Notes under the pieces: model-generated
The model's input: the letters and a program-made list of their open reading frames with translations, nothing else
What the model was told of the DNA's origin: nothing
Database searches by the model: none
Part shown: piece after piece, positions 36,536 to 45,640 of the stretch
How the letters are laid out: each line of letters starts with the position of its first letter
How positions within the stretch are numbered: the first letter of the stretch is position 1
Program-made: the position numbers and the translations under genes
Assembly (NCBI GenBank): GCA_002733905.1
Contig: NVXK01000002.1
Coordinates: 9,751 to 73,750 of the forward strand
DNA: 64,000 nucleotides
Source: Robiginitomaculum sp.
GTDB taxonomy: Bacteria; Pseudomonadota; Alphaproteobacteria; Caulobacterales; Maricaulaceae
Reading direction: 5' to 3'

Positions 36536-37696
36536 ATGAAAAACGCAACGAAATTTGCTCATATAGGCCGTCCGAAAATCGGTGTTGGCACCAGTGTTAA
36601 CCCTCCTCTTGTCAGAGCGTCGACTTTATTGTTTGATAAAGCGGACGATTTATATAATGGCGGTCACCGTATTTACGGACGACACGGCTCCGTTGTCCAC
36701 GATTCCCTATCCGAAGCTTTCTGTGCCCTTGAAAATGGCGCAGGCACTACCCTAACCCCGTGTGGTTTGTCCGCGAACACGCTTTCCATTCTTGCTAATG
36801 TCAAAACTGGGGATCATGTCTTGATTACCGATAGCACTTACGGCCCAGTTCGTCATTTTTGTAATAGCCAACTCACCAAATTCGGTGTCGAAGTAGAATA
36901 TTACCCGCCTGCTATTGGTGCAGATATTAAAACCCTGATCAAAAGCAACACGTCTTGTATATTACTGGAAAGCCCGGGGTCTCTCAGTTTGGAAATCCAA
37001 GACCTACCCGCAATTGTCAAAATCGCAAAAGCCAATAATATTGTTACCATCGTTGACAATACGTGGTCGGCTGGTTTGGTCTATGCGCCATTAGATTTAG
37101 GCGCCGATATCGCTGTTCACGCTGCCACCAAGTTTTTTAGCGGCCATAGCGATATATTATTTGGCGCTGTTGTTTCTCGCACGGAGGCAATGGCTAAAAA
37201 TGTTAGGCTCACCGCCGCGGCCTACGGAAATTCCACATCTCCTGATGACGCTTACCAAATATTACGCGGGTTTCGCACAGTGGTCACACGGTTTGAGCGG
37301 CAAGAAAAAACCGCAATTTCCCTTGCAACATGGCTGCAAAGTCACGGAAAAGTGGCACGGGTTATCCACCCCGCCTTACCATCCCACCCCAACCATGATA
37401 TGTGGAAACGTGATTTTAGTGGATCGAGTTGCCTCTTTAGCATCGTATTGCAACCATGCACCGAGACCGAAGTTCTTGCTCTACTTGACCGTCTTAAGCT
37501 CTTTGCGAAAGGGTTTTCTTTTGGTGGCTTCGAAAGCCTGATTATCCATTGTGATCCGCAACTCAATCGTGATCACGACCCTAAATTTGGCGGCCCATTA
37601 ATCCGCATAGCTTGCGGTCTTGAGGACATTACCGATTTGCAGCAAGATTTAACACAAGGACTGGAAGCACTTAGACTCGATGGTGAAATTACGTAG
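36536..37696 (+). CDS. metC: Cystathionine beta-lyase
   Basis: A 386-residue Cys/Met metabolism PLP enzyme that cleaves cystathionine to homocysteine, pyruvate and ammonia. The PLP lysine is Lys199 in HAATKFFSGHSDILFG, and YGRHGSVVHDSLSEAF carries the intersubunit Tyr-x-Arg phosphate-binding pair. The C-terminal SFGGFESLI and RIACGLED are typical of the beta-lyase subgroup. It follows cysK by one base. The pair moves sulfur between cysteine and methionine. Its last 17 bp overlap the next gene. Confidence 0.92.
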   Translation: MKNATKFAHIGRPKIGVGTSVNPPLVRASTLLFDKADDLYNGGHRIYGRHGSVVHDSLSEAFCALENGAGTTLTPCGLSANTLSILANVKTGDHVLITDSTYGPVRHFCNSQLTKFGVEVEYYPPAIGADIKTLIKSNTSCILLESPGSLSLEIQDLPAIVKIAKANNIVTIVDNTWSAGLVYAPLDLGADIAVHAATKFFSGHSDILFGAVVSRTEAMAKNVRLTAAAYGNSTSPDDAYQILRGFRTVVTRFERQEKTAISLATWLQSHGKVARVIHPALPSHPNHDMWKRDFSGSSCLFSIVLQPCTETEVLALLDRLKLFAKGFSFGGFESLIIHCDPQLNRDHDPKFGGPLIRIACGLEDITDLQQDLTQGLEALRLDGEIT

Positions 37697-38984
37697 CTTT
37701 TTTCCAAGACGAAAACATATTTGGCTCTTATGGGTGATTGCGCTCATATTTTTGAGTATTTTCATCAGGTTTGGCCCGACTAAACTCACCCTTTCTCGCG
37801 CAAAATTAAAACCTCACGGTCATCAGGCTTACCCTGCACTTATTTCCCCGCAGACTAATTTGATAGACTGGGAAAACTATATTCGTCCAAAATTGCAACG
37901 TAAATTGCAAGAAAGTATTTATGGATATTTACCTAGTTCCTCCCAAACGACTATTATTGATCACCGCATATTGGCCACTAATGCTTATCATAACCTAGGC
38001 CGTATTGAGGAATATACGCTTACCGCCTCGGCTTCTTTTAATGGTATTACTTCAATATCCACCCCTTTCAAAATGGTTGTGGTTATACCAAAGGAAGCTG
38101 CTAATTTTGCACCTGTCATCCTTATGGAAAGCTTTTGTCCAAATCATAATACTGTAGATCATCCAAGCGTGGGTAAAGCTATTTTAAGTGATTTTTCATG
38201 TGATGGTGATGGGGTTATGAATGATATTATGCTTTATGTTTTCGGAAGGTATATTGCGACTCCACCCATCGAGATGATGCTTGAGCGCGGTTATGCATTT
38301 GCAACAATCTTCCCGTCTGATTTTGTACCCGACCGTGCGATCAACGGACAGGCGGCACTTAAGGCGCTTTCACAGGGACATCTGGATAACAATACGCGGT
38401 GGGGAGCAATTGCTGCTTGGTCATGGGGGTATTCCAGAATGATTGACGTTCTTCAGGAGAGACCAGGTTTCGGGAATAAGAAATGGATCGCATATGGCCA
38501 TTCTCGATATGCAAAAGCTGCACTTGTTACAGGTGCATTCGATGAACGTATCGACGGCGTTATTGCCCACCAATCTGGCACGGGTGGCGCTTCTTTAAAT
38601 TGGCGCAAAAAGGGCGAATCTGTTCATGAAATCACACAAAGCTTTCCGCATTGGTTTTCAAATGCATATAAGGATCTCTCTGATAATGACTTCCCAGATA
38701 TTGATCAACACGCCCTTCTTGCGCTAAATGCACCTCACCCCGTGCTTTTGGGGAATGCACGACGAGATGTTTGGTCCGATCCGAATGGCGCGTTCCGTGC
38801 GGCACAAGGCGCAAGTTTAATTTATAAACTTTATAACAAACAAGGGCTTAATCAGGACAAGCTCATTCCCTTTAAACCACATTCCGACATTAGTTTTTAT
38901 CTACGTCCGGGTACACATGGTGTCGTGAAAGAAGATTGGCCTGCATTTCTAAATTTCTTAGATATTCATTTTCAAAATAAATAA
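37680..38984 (+). CDS. CE15-like (glucuronoyl esterase family) hydrolase
   Basis: A 434-residue alpha/beta hydrolase with an N-terminal membrane anchor or signal (IWLLWVIALIFLSIFI). The nucleophile elbow is GHSRYAKAALVTGAFDERI with Ser275, and it is followed by IAHQSGTGGASL. This pairing is the pattern of carbohydrate esterase family 15, whose members cleave 4-O-methyl-glucuronoyl esters linking lignin to xylan. A C-terminal PGTHGV supplies the likely catalytic histidine. CE15 proteins usually have GCSR; here it is GHSR, as in several bacterial relatives. The sulfur-metabolism neighbours offer no functional link. Confidence 0.8.
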   Translation: MVKLRSFFPRRKHIWLLWVIALIFLSIFIRFGPTKLTLSRAKLKPHGHQAYPALISPQTNLIDWENYIRPKLQRKLQESIYGYLPSSSQTTIIDHRILATNAYHNLGRIEEYTLTASASFNGITSISTPFKMVVVIPKEAANFAPVILMESFCPNHNTVDHPSVGKAILSDFSCDGDGVMNDIMLYVFGRYIATPPIEMMLERGYAFATIFPSDFVPDRAINGQAALKALSQGHLDNNTRWGAIAAWSWGYSRMIDVLQERPGFGNKKWIAYGHSRYAKAALVTGAFDERIDGVIAHQSGTGGASLNWRKKGESVHEITQSFPHWFSNAYKDLSDNDFPDIDQHALLALNAPHPVLLGNARRDVWSDPNGAFRAAQGASLIYKLYNKQGLNQDKLIPFKPHSDISFYLRPGTHGVVKEDWPAFLNFLDIHFQNK

Positions 38985-39053
38985 ATGGCGATTCCAGTAG
39001 AAACGCCCCAAACCAATTGTTTCACGGACTTCGTGCCCCAAAAAACGGACATA

Positions 39054-39335
39054 CTATCGCCAAACCTGATCTACATTGACTAATTTTAGCCAAATACGCA
39101 CAACACCATGATCGTCAAGGGCACGGTTTTCGTTTGTGCCAAAGTCTTCATCAATGACGGTATTCAGACCTGCATGAATGAGCGCGTTAATAGCGCCCTT
39201 CCCCTGATTTCTTGCCGTGCCAACAACGTCCATATGGAGTTTATCACCGTCAATACGTAGTGTGCCATCAACAGGCTGGGCCTGCCCTTCCTCACTCAAG
39301 ATTTACTCGATTTTATCAATGTCAGTTTGTTTCAT
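39054..39335 (-). pseudogene. Unknown small gene with in-frame stop
   Basis: Reading from the ATG at 39335, which has ggaaag ten bases upstream, the frame gives MKQTDIDKIE, then TAA (codon 11), then continues open for 82 more codons to 39054. Either the stop inactivates the gene or translation restarts at the TTG at 39299. The downstream part contains DGTLRIDGDKLHMDVVGTA and GKGAINALIHAGLN; I do not recognise it. It follows two unknown genes on the same strand. Confidence 0.55.
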
Positions 39336-39379
39336 AATATTTCTTTCCAAAAAAACCTCTCACAAGAGAAAAATTTCAT

Positions 39380-39781
39380 CTAAAACGGATAATTCGAACC
39401 TGCGAAGACAGGTCTGATACTTTGCACACCTGCAATTTGCTCTGGTGATAATTTTGTGCGTAAGAGATGGTGGTCGGTTGCCGAGAGTGAACGGTCATGT
39501 TCACTCAATGCATATGGCTTGTCCCATAAATCATCATCAATTTCGGGTGTGGCGATAGCCATCCAATAGCCGTCCGCAAGTATTTCGGCTGTTAGTAAAA
39601 CGGGGCTTTCAGTGTCGGTATACTCCCAAACGGCCTCTTGATTTATAACTGTAATTTCCATAATGCCACATTTGAATTTTGGCACCCAAAAGGAATTACC
39701 GTCTTCGTCAGTTGTGCGCCAATCAGCAAGTGCAGCACGTGCGATCGCTTCATTTGGAAAGCTTAAAATATAATCAATCAT
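39380..39781 (-). CDS. Hypothetical protein, phage-like context
   Basis: A 133-residue acidic protein beginning MIDYILSFPNEAIARAALAD. It is rich in Trp, Asp and Glu and has no signal or membrane segment. Its ATG overlaps the stop of the gene before it (ATGA). The size, acidity and coupling resemble small phage or gene-transfer-type proteins, but no family was recognised and the resemblance is weak. Confidence 0.6.
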   Translation of the reverse strand: MIDYILSFPNEAIARAALADWRTTDEDGNSFWVPKFKCGIMEITVINQEAVWEYTDTESPVLLTAEILADGYWMAIATPEIDDDLWDKPYALSEHDRSLSATDHHLLRTKLSPEQIAGVQSIRPVFAGSNYPF

Positions 39782-40008
39782 AGTGCGCTCAATTCTTGTA
39801 ATCGGGAGGGTGTCGGACTTTCATCTAAAATCTGAATATCTGTGATGAGATATGCTGTTTCAACAATCCCGCTATAGCGACTTCCAAGATTTGCCTGAGT
39901 GAACACGGATAAATCAGGAAGCTTATTCAGATATGTTGAAACCGTTCCGCCAACAGCCCCGAAAGAAACATCCTCGCCATCAAAACCAATCACCACTCGC
40001 ATATGCAT
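39778..40008 (-). CDS. Hypothetical small protein
   Basis: A 76-residue protein (MHMRVVIGFDGEDVSFGAVG) that opens a three-gene minus-strand unit. Two ATGs three codons apart could serve as start; ggagaata lies a little upstream of both. The sequence looks beta-rich and soluble. I do not recognise the family. Confidence 0.5.
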   Translation of the reverse strand: MHMRVVIGFDGEDVSFGAVGGTVSTYLNKLPDLSVFTQANLGSRYSGIVETAYLITDIQILDESPTPSRLQELSAL

Positions 40009-40840
40009 CTGTCATTGTATTCTCCATAAAAAAGCCCCACTTGGAGTCGTGTTGGTTAAGTGTATGAGGGCATTAGTGGGCGTGGATTATTTTTTTATCG
40101 CCAAGCTTGCGTTTCAGAACTTCACCAATTGTTTGGCAAATATTTCCCCATATTCACTACCAATGACGTCAGTGAAACTTTGGACGTGACACGGCTTAGT
40201 TCCAGGCTGGCTACCCATTAAGTGGACGTATTTTCGAAGGCAATAGCTGATATTCCGTCTAGACTGGAATGCCGCTATTTTGGATTACAGAACCCATTAA
40301 TGTATTTAAACAAAGCGATATGCACCTGTCTTCTGATCAGTCAGATCTTTCTTCAGCTCTACCTACTTAATAGTATTAAAGAATATTTCCATGACTGTAT
40401 TGCCCCTCCAAAAAAAGAGTAGGCTGCGCGTTCATAACAATTACCTTTCCCGCTTATAGAAGCTTTGAAGCCATGTTATTTAATATTTGCTGGTAATCAT
40501 GCGATCAATATTTAGAGCTGCGATCTCTATGATGGATACAGTCCCTTGCCCCCTTGTGGAATATACTCATGCCGTTCTTAACAACGGCCGTGACAAGTCC
40601 ACCACGTCAACGTTTAATACTTTACCGCTACTTACAGTTTTTAAACATTAGAATAGTTTTTTTCACGTTTACAATCACCCTTGACTATCGATATATCGAT
40701 ATGTATATAACGATATATCGATAACGAACAACCTTACGAGTGAAAGCCTTATGAAACGAGATACCCATTTGGGATCAAAGCCAATTCAACCAAATCTAAA
40801 TCAAGACTAAAGGCCCCTTGTTTAATTAGGAAACTCCGAG
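40009..40840. other. Long intergenic region upstream of the PadR gene
   Basis: More than 800 bp without a convincing gene. A 66-codon frame near 40222-40422 has no ribosome binding site or recognisable sequence. The left part may carry the promoter of the minus-strand unknown trio. The right part carries paired palindromes at 40686-40720 before the PadR gene. Confidence 0.5.
40686..40720. promoter_or_regulatory. Paired palindromic operator, candidate PadR site
   Basis: The sequence tatcgatatatcgata (40686-40701) is a perfect 16-bp palindrome. The 10-bp core cgatatatcg recurs at 40711-40720. The centres are 22 bp apart, about two helical turns, so two dimers would bind the same face of DNA. 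It lies about 120 bp before the PadR-family gene, the natural candidate binder. Related AT-rich TCGATATA-type palindromes are known for the NfeR (YqjI) system, as far as I recall. Confidence 0.65.
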
Positions 40841-41392
40841 ATGAAAAACAAACAATGGCCTAGGCAGGCTACTGATGATGAACAACATCACCATAGAACA
40901 GATGACAGTTATTCCCATTCACGCCATCGGCGTAAACGACCTCTTGCAAGAGGTGAATTACAGTATTTGGTGTTGAGCTTAATCGCTGATACCCCGCGTC
41001 ACGGATATGACTTAATTGGGGCGATTGAAAACTGCACCAATGGAACTTACAAGCCAAGCGCGGGGACCATGTATCCAATATTGGATTTATTGCAAGATAT
41101 CGGTTGGGCTAAAGTCAAACTCACTAAATCAAAGCGCGTATTCCACATTACAAAAGAAGGGGAAGCGTGTTTAAAAAGCAATGAGCAACTGATTTCCAAA
41201 ATCACCACTCGCCTAAAGCAACTGGATGTAATGGTGGATGTTGGCGCCCACCAAGATGCACGCCTTGCAATGAATCAGTTACGGCATTTGGTAAAAACAT
41301 CTCTTAAAGATACACATGCAGACGATGAGAAAAAAGAGAAAATCATAAAAATTATCCACTCCGCGCGCGATCAAATCGCAGCAATCAAATAA
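40841..41392 (+). CDS. PadR-family regulator, NfeR/YqjI-like
   Basis: A 183-residue regulator. The N-terminal 36 residues are His-rich (DDEQHHHRTDDSYSHSRHRR), followed by the PadR winged helix: LARGELQYLVLSLIADTP, HGYDLIGAIE and PSAGTMYPILDLL. A helical dimerisation region completes it. A His-rich leader on a PadR protein next to a siderophore-interacting reductase is the layout of E. coli YqjI/NfeR, which senses nickel and represses the reductase gene. Here the two genes are in tandem (17 bp apart), unlike the divergent E. coli pair. Metal sensing is inferred. Confidence 0.88.
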   Translation: MKNKQWPRQATDDEQHHHRTDDSYSHSRHRRKRPLARGELQYLVLSLIADTPRHGYDLIGAIENCTNGTYKPSAGTMYPILDLLQDIGWAKVKLTKSKRVFHITKEGEACLKSNEQLISKITTRLKQLDVMVDVGAHQDARLAMNQLRHLVKTSLKDTHADDEKKEKIIKIIHSARDQIAAIK

Positions 41393-41409
41393 ACAAAAAG
41401 AAGGTTAAA

Positions 41410-42180
41410 ATGAAAAATACGATTTTAAAACAAGAAGGCAAAACGCTTACCCAAGGCTCGCCAGCCATCACCCGTGTGCGCCATGAAAATGTAAGAAAAC
41501 GCACCCTCGACGTAATAAGTGTAAAAGATATAACGCCTAATATGCGCCGCATTGTACTCCACTCACCAGAACTGCATGACTTTGTGAGTTCGTCCCCTGA
41601 TGATCACGTTAAGCTTTTTTTCCCGAGCGGGGCAGAAAAACCCTTAATGAAAGATTATACGCCCAGATCATTTGATACGGAGGCAAATACGCTGACGATA
41701 GACTTTGCCATGCATGAACTCGATGATATAGGGCCTGCCACGCTTTGGGCGCTTAACGCTAAACGCGGTACACAACTCACAATTGGCGGCCCCAGAGGTT
41801 CGGCAGTCATATCCGATGCTTTCGATTGGTATTTGCTCATAGGAGACGAAACAGCCCTGCCCGCAATTGGCCGCCGTATTGAAGAGTCGCGCGCGAAATG
41901 CGATGTGATAAGTTTGGTTGTCGTAGATAGCGAACTTGAAAAACAAACATTCGTTAGCAAAGCAAATTGGACAGGACATTGGGTGTTTCGAGACATTGAT
42001 GGACAGGATGACGCAGAAAATCTAAGTAAGTTAATTGCTAGTATTATTCCGTCTAGCGGGAACGGTTTTGTCTGGATCGCGGCAGAAGCAATTGTAGCAA
42101 AGTCTCTAAGGGCTTACATGGTGGATACGCAAAACTTCTCTATCAATTCCGTCAAAGCATCCGGGTATTGGGTGAAATAG
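41410..42180 (+). CDS. Siderophore-interacting FAD ferric reductase
   Basis: A 256-residue NAD(P)H:flavin-type protein of the siderophore-interacting family (YqjH/NfeF, ViuB). The FAD-binding segment has DYTPRSFDTEANTLTIDFAM, corresponding to the family RxYTxR pattern. The NAD(P)-binding domain has DWYLLIGDETALPAIGRRIE, the hallmark GDETALPA. It should release iron from ferric siderophores by reduction in the cytoplasm. An aagaagg site precedes the ATG. The PadR gene upstream probably controls it. Confidence 0.93.
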   Translation: MKNTILKQEGKTLTQGSPAITRVRHENVRKRTLDVISVKDITPNMRRIVLHSPELHDFVSSSPDDHVKLFFPSGAEKPLMKDYTPRSFDTEANTLTIDFAMHELDDIGPATLWALNAKRGTQLTIGGPRGSAVISDAFDWYLLIGDETALPAIGRRIEESRAKCDVISLVVVDSELEKQTFVSKANWTGHWVFRDIDGQDDAENLSKLIASIIPSSGNGFVWIAAEAIVAKSLRAYMVDTQNFSINSVKASGYWVK

Positions 42181-42282
42181 ACCCTTGCACAGCATACAAA
42201 TTCACATGACAGTGGACGGATTAGGGGAGTTCTTTTGTATAAATGAGTAGATTGCAAAATGACGTTTTAGAAATTTTTCAAT

Positions 42283-43212
42283 TTACTCATCTTCCCTATA
42301 CACTAAACGAAAACCAATATGTGATGTTGAAAAATCTTTTTCCTGACTTTGCTTGGCTGAAGGCCGGTAGCGTTTACAATAGAGTGGGGAACACAAAAAT
42401 GAGCCCCCTTTAACAATGCCAATATTGCTATTTTCATCCCCAACACTATCTTTTGTCCATTCCCATACATTGCCCGTCATATCGTATAAACCAAAAGAAT
42501 TTGAAGAAAAACAACCAGTAGGCGCTGTCCCTAGAAACCCATCTTCTTGACTATTTACAATTGGAAAGGCGCCTTGCCAAGTATTTGCTTTCACCTTACC
42601 TACGTCCAGTTTTTCTTCACCCCACGCATAGGTGGCGCCTTTAAGAACACCCCTCGCCGCATATTCCCATTCAATTTCTGTGGGCAAATCACCTCCTGCC
42701 CATGCGGCAAATGCCATTGCATCTGCGTACGCTATATGGACAACTGGGTGATCAGGCCGCCCCTTAATATCACTATTAGGGCCTTCTGGGTGCTTCCAGT
42801 CTGCCCCCTCTAAAAACTGCCACCAATTCATATTCCCACTAAGTTTGGGGGAAATAAATATAGCGGATCCAGATGTTAATTTATCAGCAGGTATATTGGG
42901 GTGGAGTTTACGGTCAGGCGTTTTTTCCGCTTGCGTAATATAAGCGGTTTCTTTGACAAATTGTGAAAAGCGAGCGTTTGTCACCTCGAGGGAATCAATA
43001 GAAAATGGTGCGACCTTTACCTGTCTTTTAGGGGCTTCTTCTTGGTATGCTACATCGCTCCCCATTGAGAATATCCCTCCCGACAAAGCTATTTTTTCTA
43101 GGCTAGGCCCACATTTTTGCAGAACGCTTTGTTCTTCCCCTTTCTGGCAGGACGCGATAAGTGGCGCACAAAAAGTAAAGGCAATAAGCAGATGGGATGT
43201 TTTTAATTTCAT
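42283..43212 (-). CDS. Exported formylglycine-generating enzyme (lipoprotein)
   Basis: A 309-residue SUMF1/FGE-family protein. The N terminus is a lipoprotein signal with Cys22 (LIASC), so it should act outside the cytoplasm. The FGE fold is marked by SMGSD, DSLEVTNARFSQFV, LPTEIEWEYAARG and MTGNVWEWTKD. Both active-site cysteines are present: Cys274 and Cys279 in GGSFLCSPLYCKRYR. Family members oxidise the cysteine of C-x-P-x-R in sulfatases to formylglycine with copper and oxygen. It is the last gene after two sulfatases, its likely clients. Confidence 0.9.
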   Translation of the reverse strand: MKLKTSHLLIAFTFCAPLIASCQKGEEQSVLQKCGPSLEKIALSGGIFSMGSDVAYQEEAPKRQVKVAPFSIDSLEVTNARFSQFVKETAYITQAEKTPDRKLHPNIPADKLTSGSAIFISPKLSGNMNWWQFLEGADWKHPEGPNSDIKGRPDHPVVHIAYADAMAFAAWAGGDLPTEIEWEYAARGVLKGATYAWGEEKLDVGKVKANTWQGAFPIVNSQEDGFLGTAPTGCFSSNSFGLYDMTGNVWEWTKDSVGDENSNIGIVKGGSFLCSPLYCKRYRPSAKQSQEKDFSTSHIGFRLVYREDE

Positions 43213-43309
43213 AATAGCATCTAGAAAAATGATTAAACTTTAACCTCTTACAAACTACACACCTTCAAGAAAGTGACAACATTTTTCCATCAGCCTCTTT
43301 GCGTAAAAT

Positions 43310-45631
43310 TTATTCCGCGTCGAGGTAAGTAAAGGTAAGCGGACCAAGAACGCCTTCGAATACAAAAGGCTTCCCCGTTTCTTCTACTACCAGCGTACCG
43401 ACTTCTCGGCCAATCCCTACCCCATTTGCGCCCCAATGAGAACGAACAGTCGCAGAAATATCAAGCGTTTTCTCGCTGCCGCTGACGGTACGAATAAACA
43501 TTTGCGCTGGGCCAGACGGTTTGTTCGAACTAGGCCTCATGCCAAACTCCAATACGTATTTCCCCGGCTTTAGCTTTTCGCCCAATTTCAAGCGCGCCAC
43601 TGGGTGTGGTTCGTTCAGATACAAGAAGGTCGGCTCCCCATCAAAAAGATAGACACCCCACCCATAGGGCCAGCCCCCTTGACTGATCACAGTACCCTGC
43701 GTGTTTGTATCGGTAATTATAACAGGTACAGATATGCTCCACGCACGGTTATTAATGGACGGGAAGGCATCGTCTAATAAAGGGCGTTTAGAAGGTAAGA
43801 ACACACGGCTTCCATTCGTAAACCGAGACGGACGATTGGCAGGGTTGGCGCGCTCTTGGATCCCACCATCTAATACGGCAGAGCCATTTTCAGCCAATTG
43901 ATCTGAAAATGCAGCAACCATTTTCGATAAACGATCAGGAAACTGTTTCGCTAAATTCTTAGATTGTGAATAATCCTGTTCAAGATTATATAGTTTCCAT
44001 ATTTTATCCTGATTTGCCTTTGGCGCCCACATTACATTGGGCGGGTCTAAAACGGCGAGCCAGCCATTTTGATAAATACCAGAATTCCCCAGCATTTCAT
44101 AATACTGGGTCGTATGCTGCTCTTTGGCATCCGCCTGATTAAAGCTATAGACAAGGCTACTGCCATCAATAGGTATTTGTTTGACGCCGTTGACAAAATC
44201 CGGAGCTTTGATGCCTGCGGCTTCGTAAAGAGTTGGCGCAATATCATTGACATGAGCATATTGGCTCCGCAGCCCGCCACCCTCTTTGATCTTATCAGGC
44301 CAACTTATCACGACGCCATTTCTCGACCCGCCCAAATGCGAAGCGTGCTGTTTGAACCATTGAAAAGGTGTGTTCATTGCCCATGCCCAAATGGCAGAAT
44401 AATTGCCAACATGATGCGGCCCGCCAATTTGGTCTATATTTTCGAGCATATATTCAACGGGTTCGTCAGGACGATTAAGAAGCCCGAGTAACGTGCCATA
44501 AAGCCCGCCCTCACCGCTGGCGCCATTGTCTCCATCTATAAAAATCACGAGCGTATTATCCCATTCACCCGTTTCTTTGATAGCCTGCACTACACGACCG
44601 AATTGATCATCAAAATAGGCACGTTGTGCGGCGTGAGCCTCCATAAAGCGCGCTGTAAGTTTCTTCTGGTCTGGGGTCAGTGATGACCAAGCAGGAAAGA
44701 GATCAGGCCGCACAGTAAGTACTGCGTCTTTAGGGATAATCCCTTGCGTTTTTTGACGTAAAAAAGTTTCTTCTCGCGTTTTATCCCAACCTTGATCAAA
44801 TTTACCGCTAAATTTCTCAAGCCATTCTTTTGGCGCTTGGTGCGGTTCGTGACCTGTACCCGGGGCCATATAAATCATAAACGGTTTATCAGGGGCTGCG
44901 GCGTGCTGGGCACTCATCCAATGAATGGTTTGGTCTGCCATATCTTTGTCAAAAAAATAGCCATTTTCTGCGCCGCTATTTTCAGGGTCAAATACTGTTG
45001 TGTTCTCTACTAAAACAGGGCTGATTTGATCGCTTGCACCGTGCATAAATCCGTAAAAATATTCAAACCCCAACCCCGTTGGCCAGCGATCAAAAGGCCC
45101 TGCATTGGTGAGTTCCCAAATTGGCGTAACATGGTTTTTACCAAACCACGCGGTGTTATAGCCATTGTCGGTAAGAACTTTACCGATCGTCGCCGCAGAT
45201 TTAGGCAAGACACTAGAATACCCCGGTGTACCTACGGCTAAATTGACGATACCCCCCATTTCAACGCGGTGATGGTTTCGCCCTGTCAATAAAGAGGCTC
45301 TGGTTGGTGAACACATGGCCGTGGTATGAAATCGGTTATACAGCAAGCCTTCTGCTGCCAAATTATCAAGATGAGGCGTGGGAATTGGGCCACCGAAAGT
45401 ACTATCAGCAGAAAACCCAATATCGTCCATCAACACGATCAATATATTAGGCGCATTCCGATCCTTAAGCACCAAATCTGGCACAGGAATAATTTTGTTT
45501 GAGGGGCGCGTTTGAGTGTTAAGGTTTTTTCCGTTCGCGATATCCGTATTGGTGTGTCCACCAAACTGATCACATGCGGATAGGGCGAGGAATGCCCCAA
45601 TCATGCCTATTGAAGCTATTCCTCGTTTCAT
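43310..45631 (-). CDS. Arylsulfatase (alkaline phosphatase superfamily)
   Basis: A 773-residue sulfatase with a lipoprotein signal (Cys20 in LALSAC). The active-site motif is Cys107 in MCSPTRASLLTGR, the C-x-P-x-R site to be converted to formylglycine. Metal ligands are visible in LIVLMDDIGFS near residue 65 and in IFIDGDNGASGEGG. It belongs to the long arylsulfatase type with a C-terminal beta-sandwich extension (from about residue 560). It follows the second sulfatase by nine bases and precedes the FGE gene. The sulfate ester substrate is unknown. Confidence 0.94.
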   Translation of the reverse strand: MKRGIASIGMIGAFLALSACDQFGGHTNTDIANGKNLNTQTRPSNKIIPVPDLVLKDRNAPNILIVLMDDIGFSADSTFGGPIPTPHLDNLAAEGLLYNRFHTTAMCSPTRASLLTGRNHHRVEMGGIVNLAVGTPGYSSVLPKSAATIGKVLTDNGYNTAWFGKNHVTPIWELTNAGPFDRWPTGLGFEYFYGFMHGASDQISPVLVENTTVFDPENSGAENGYFFDKDMADQTIHWMSAQHAAAPDKPFMIYMAPGTGHEPHQAPKEWLEKFSGKFDQGWDKTREETFLRQKTQGIIPKDAVLTVRPDLFPAWSSLTPDQKKLTARFMEAHAAQRAYFDDQFGRVVQAIKETGEWDNTLVIFIDGDNGASGEGGLYGTLLGLLNRPDEPVEYMLENIDQIGGPHHVGNYSAIWAWAMNTPFQWFKQHASHLGGSRNGVVISWPDKIKEGGGLRSQYAHVNDIAPTLYEAAGIKAPDFVNGVKQIPIDGSSLVYSFNQADAKEQHTTQYYEMLGNSGIYQNGWLAVLDPPNVMWAPKANQDKIWKLYNLEQDYSQSKNLAKQFPDRLSKMVAAFSDQLAENGSAVLDGGIQERANPANRPSRFTNGSRVFLPSKRPLLDDAFPSINNRAWSISVPVIITDTNTQGTVISQGGWPYGWGVYLFDGEPTFLYLNEPHPVARLKLGEKLKPGKYVLEFGMRPSSNKPSGPAQMFIRTVSGSEKTLDISATVRSHWGANGVGIGREVGTLVVEETGKPFVFEGVLGPLTFTYLDAE

Positions 45632-45640
45632 TTTAATTCC

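Noticed and set aside
39054-39299. Similarity to the regulatory domain of 2-isopropylmalate synthase
   Set aside because: Only a short GxGAINAL-like stretch resembles it, and the characteristic C-terminal pattern is absent.
40222-40422. 66-codon frame in the long intergenic region
   Set aside because: No ribosome binding site, no conserved pattern, and no neighbour coupling.
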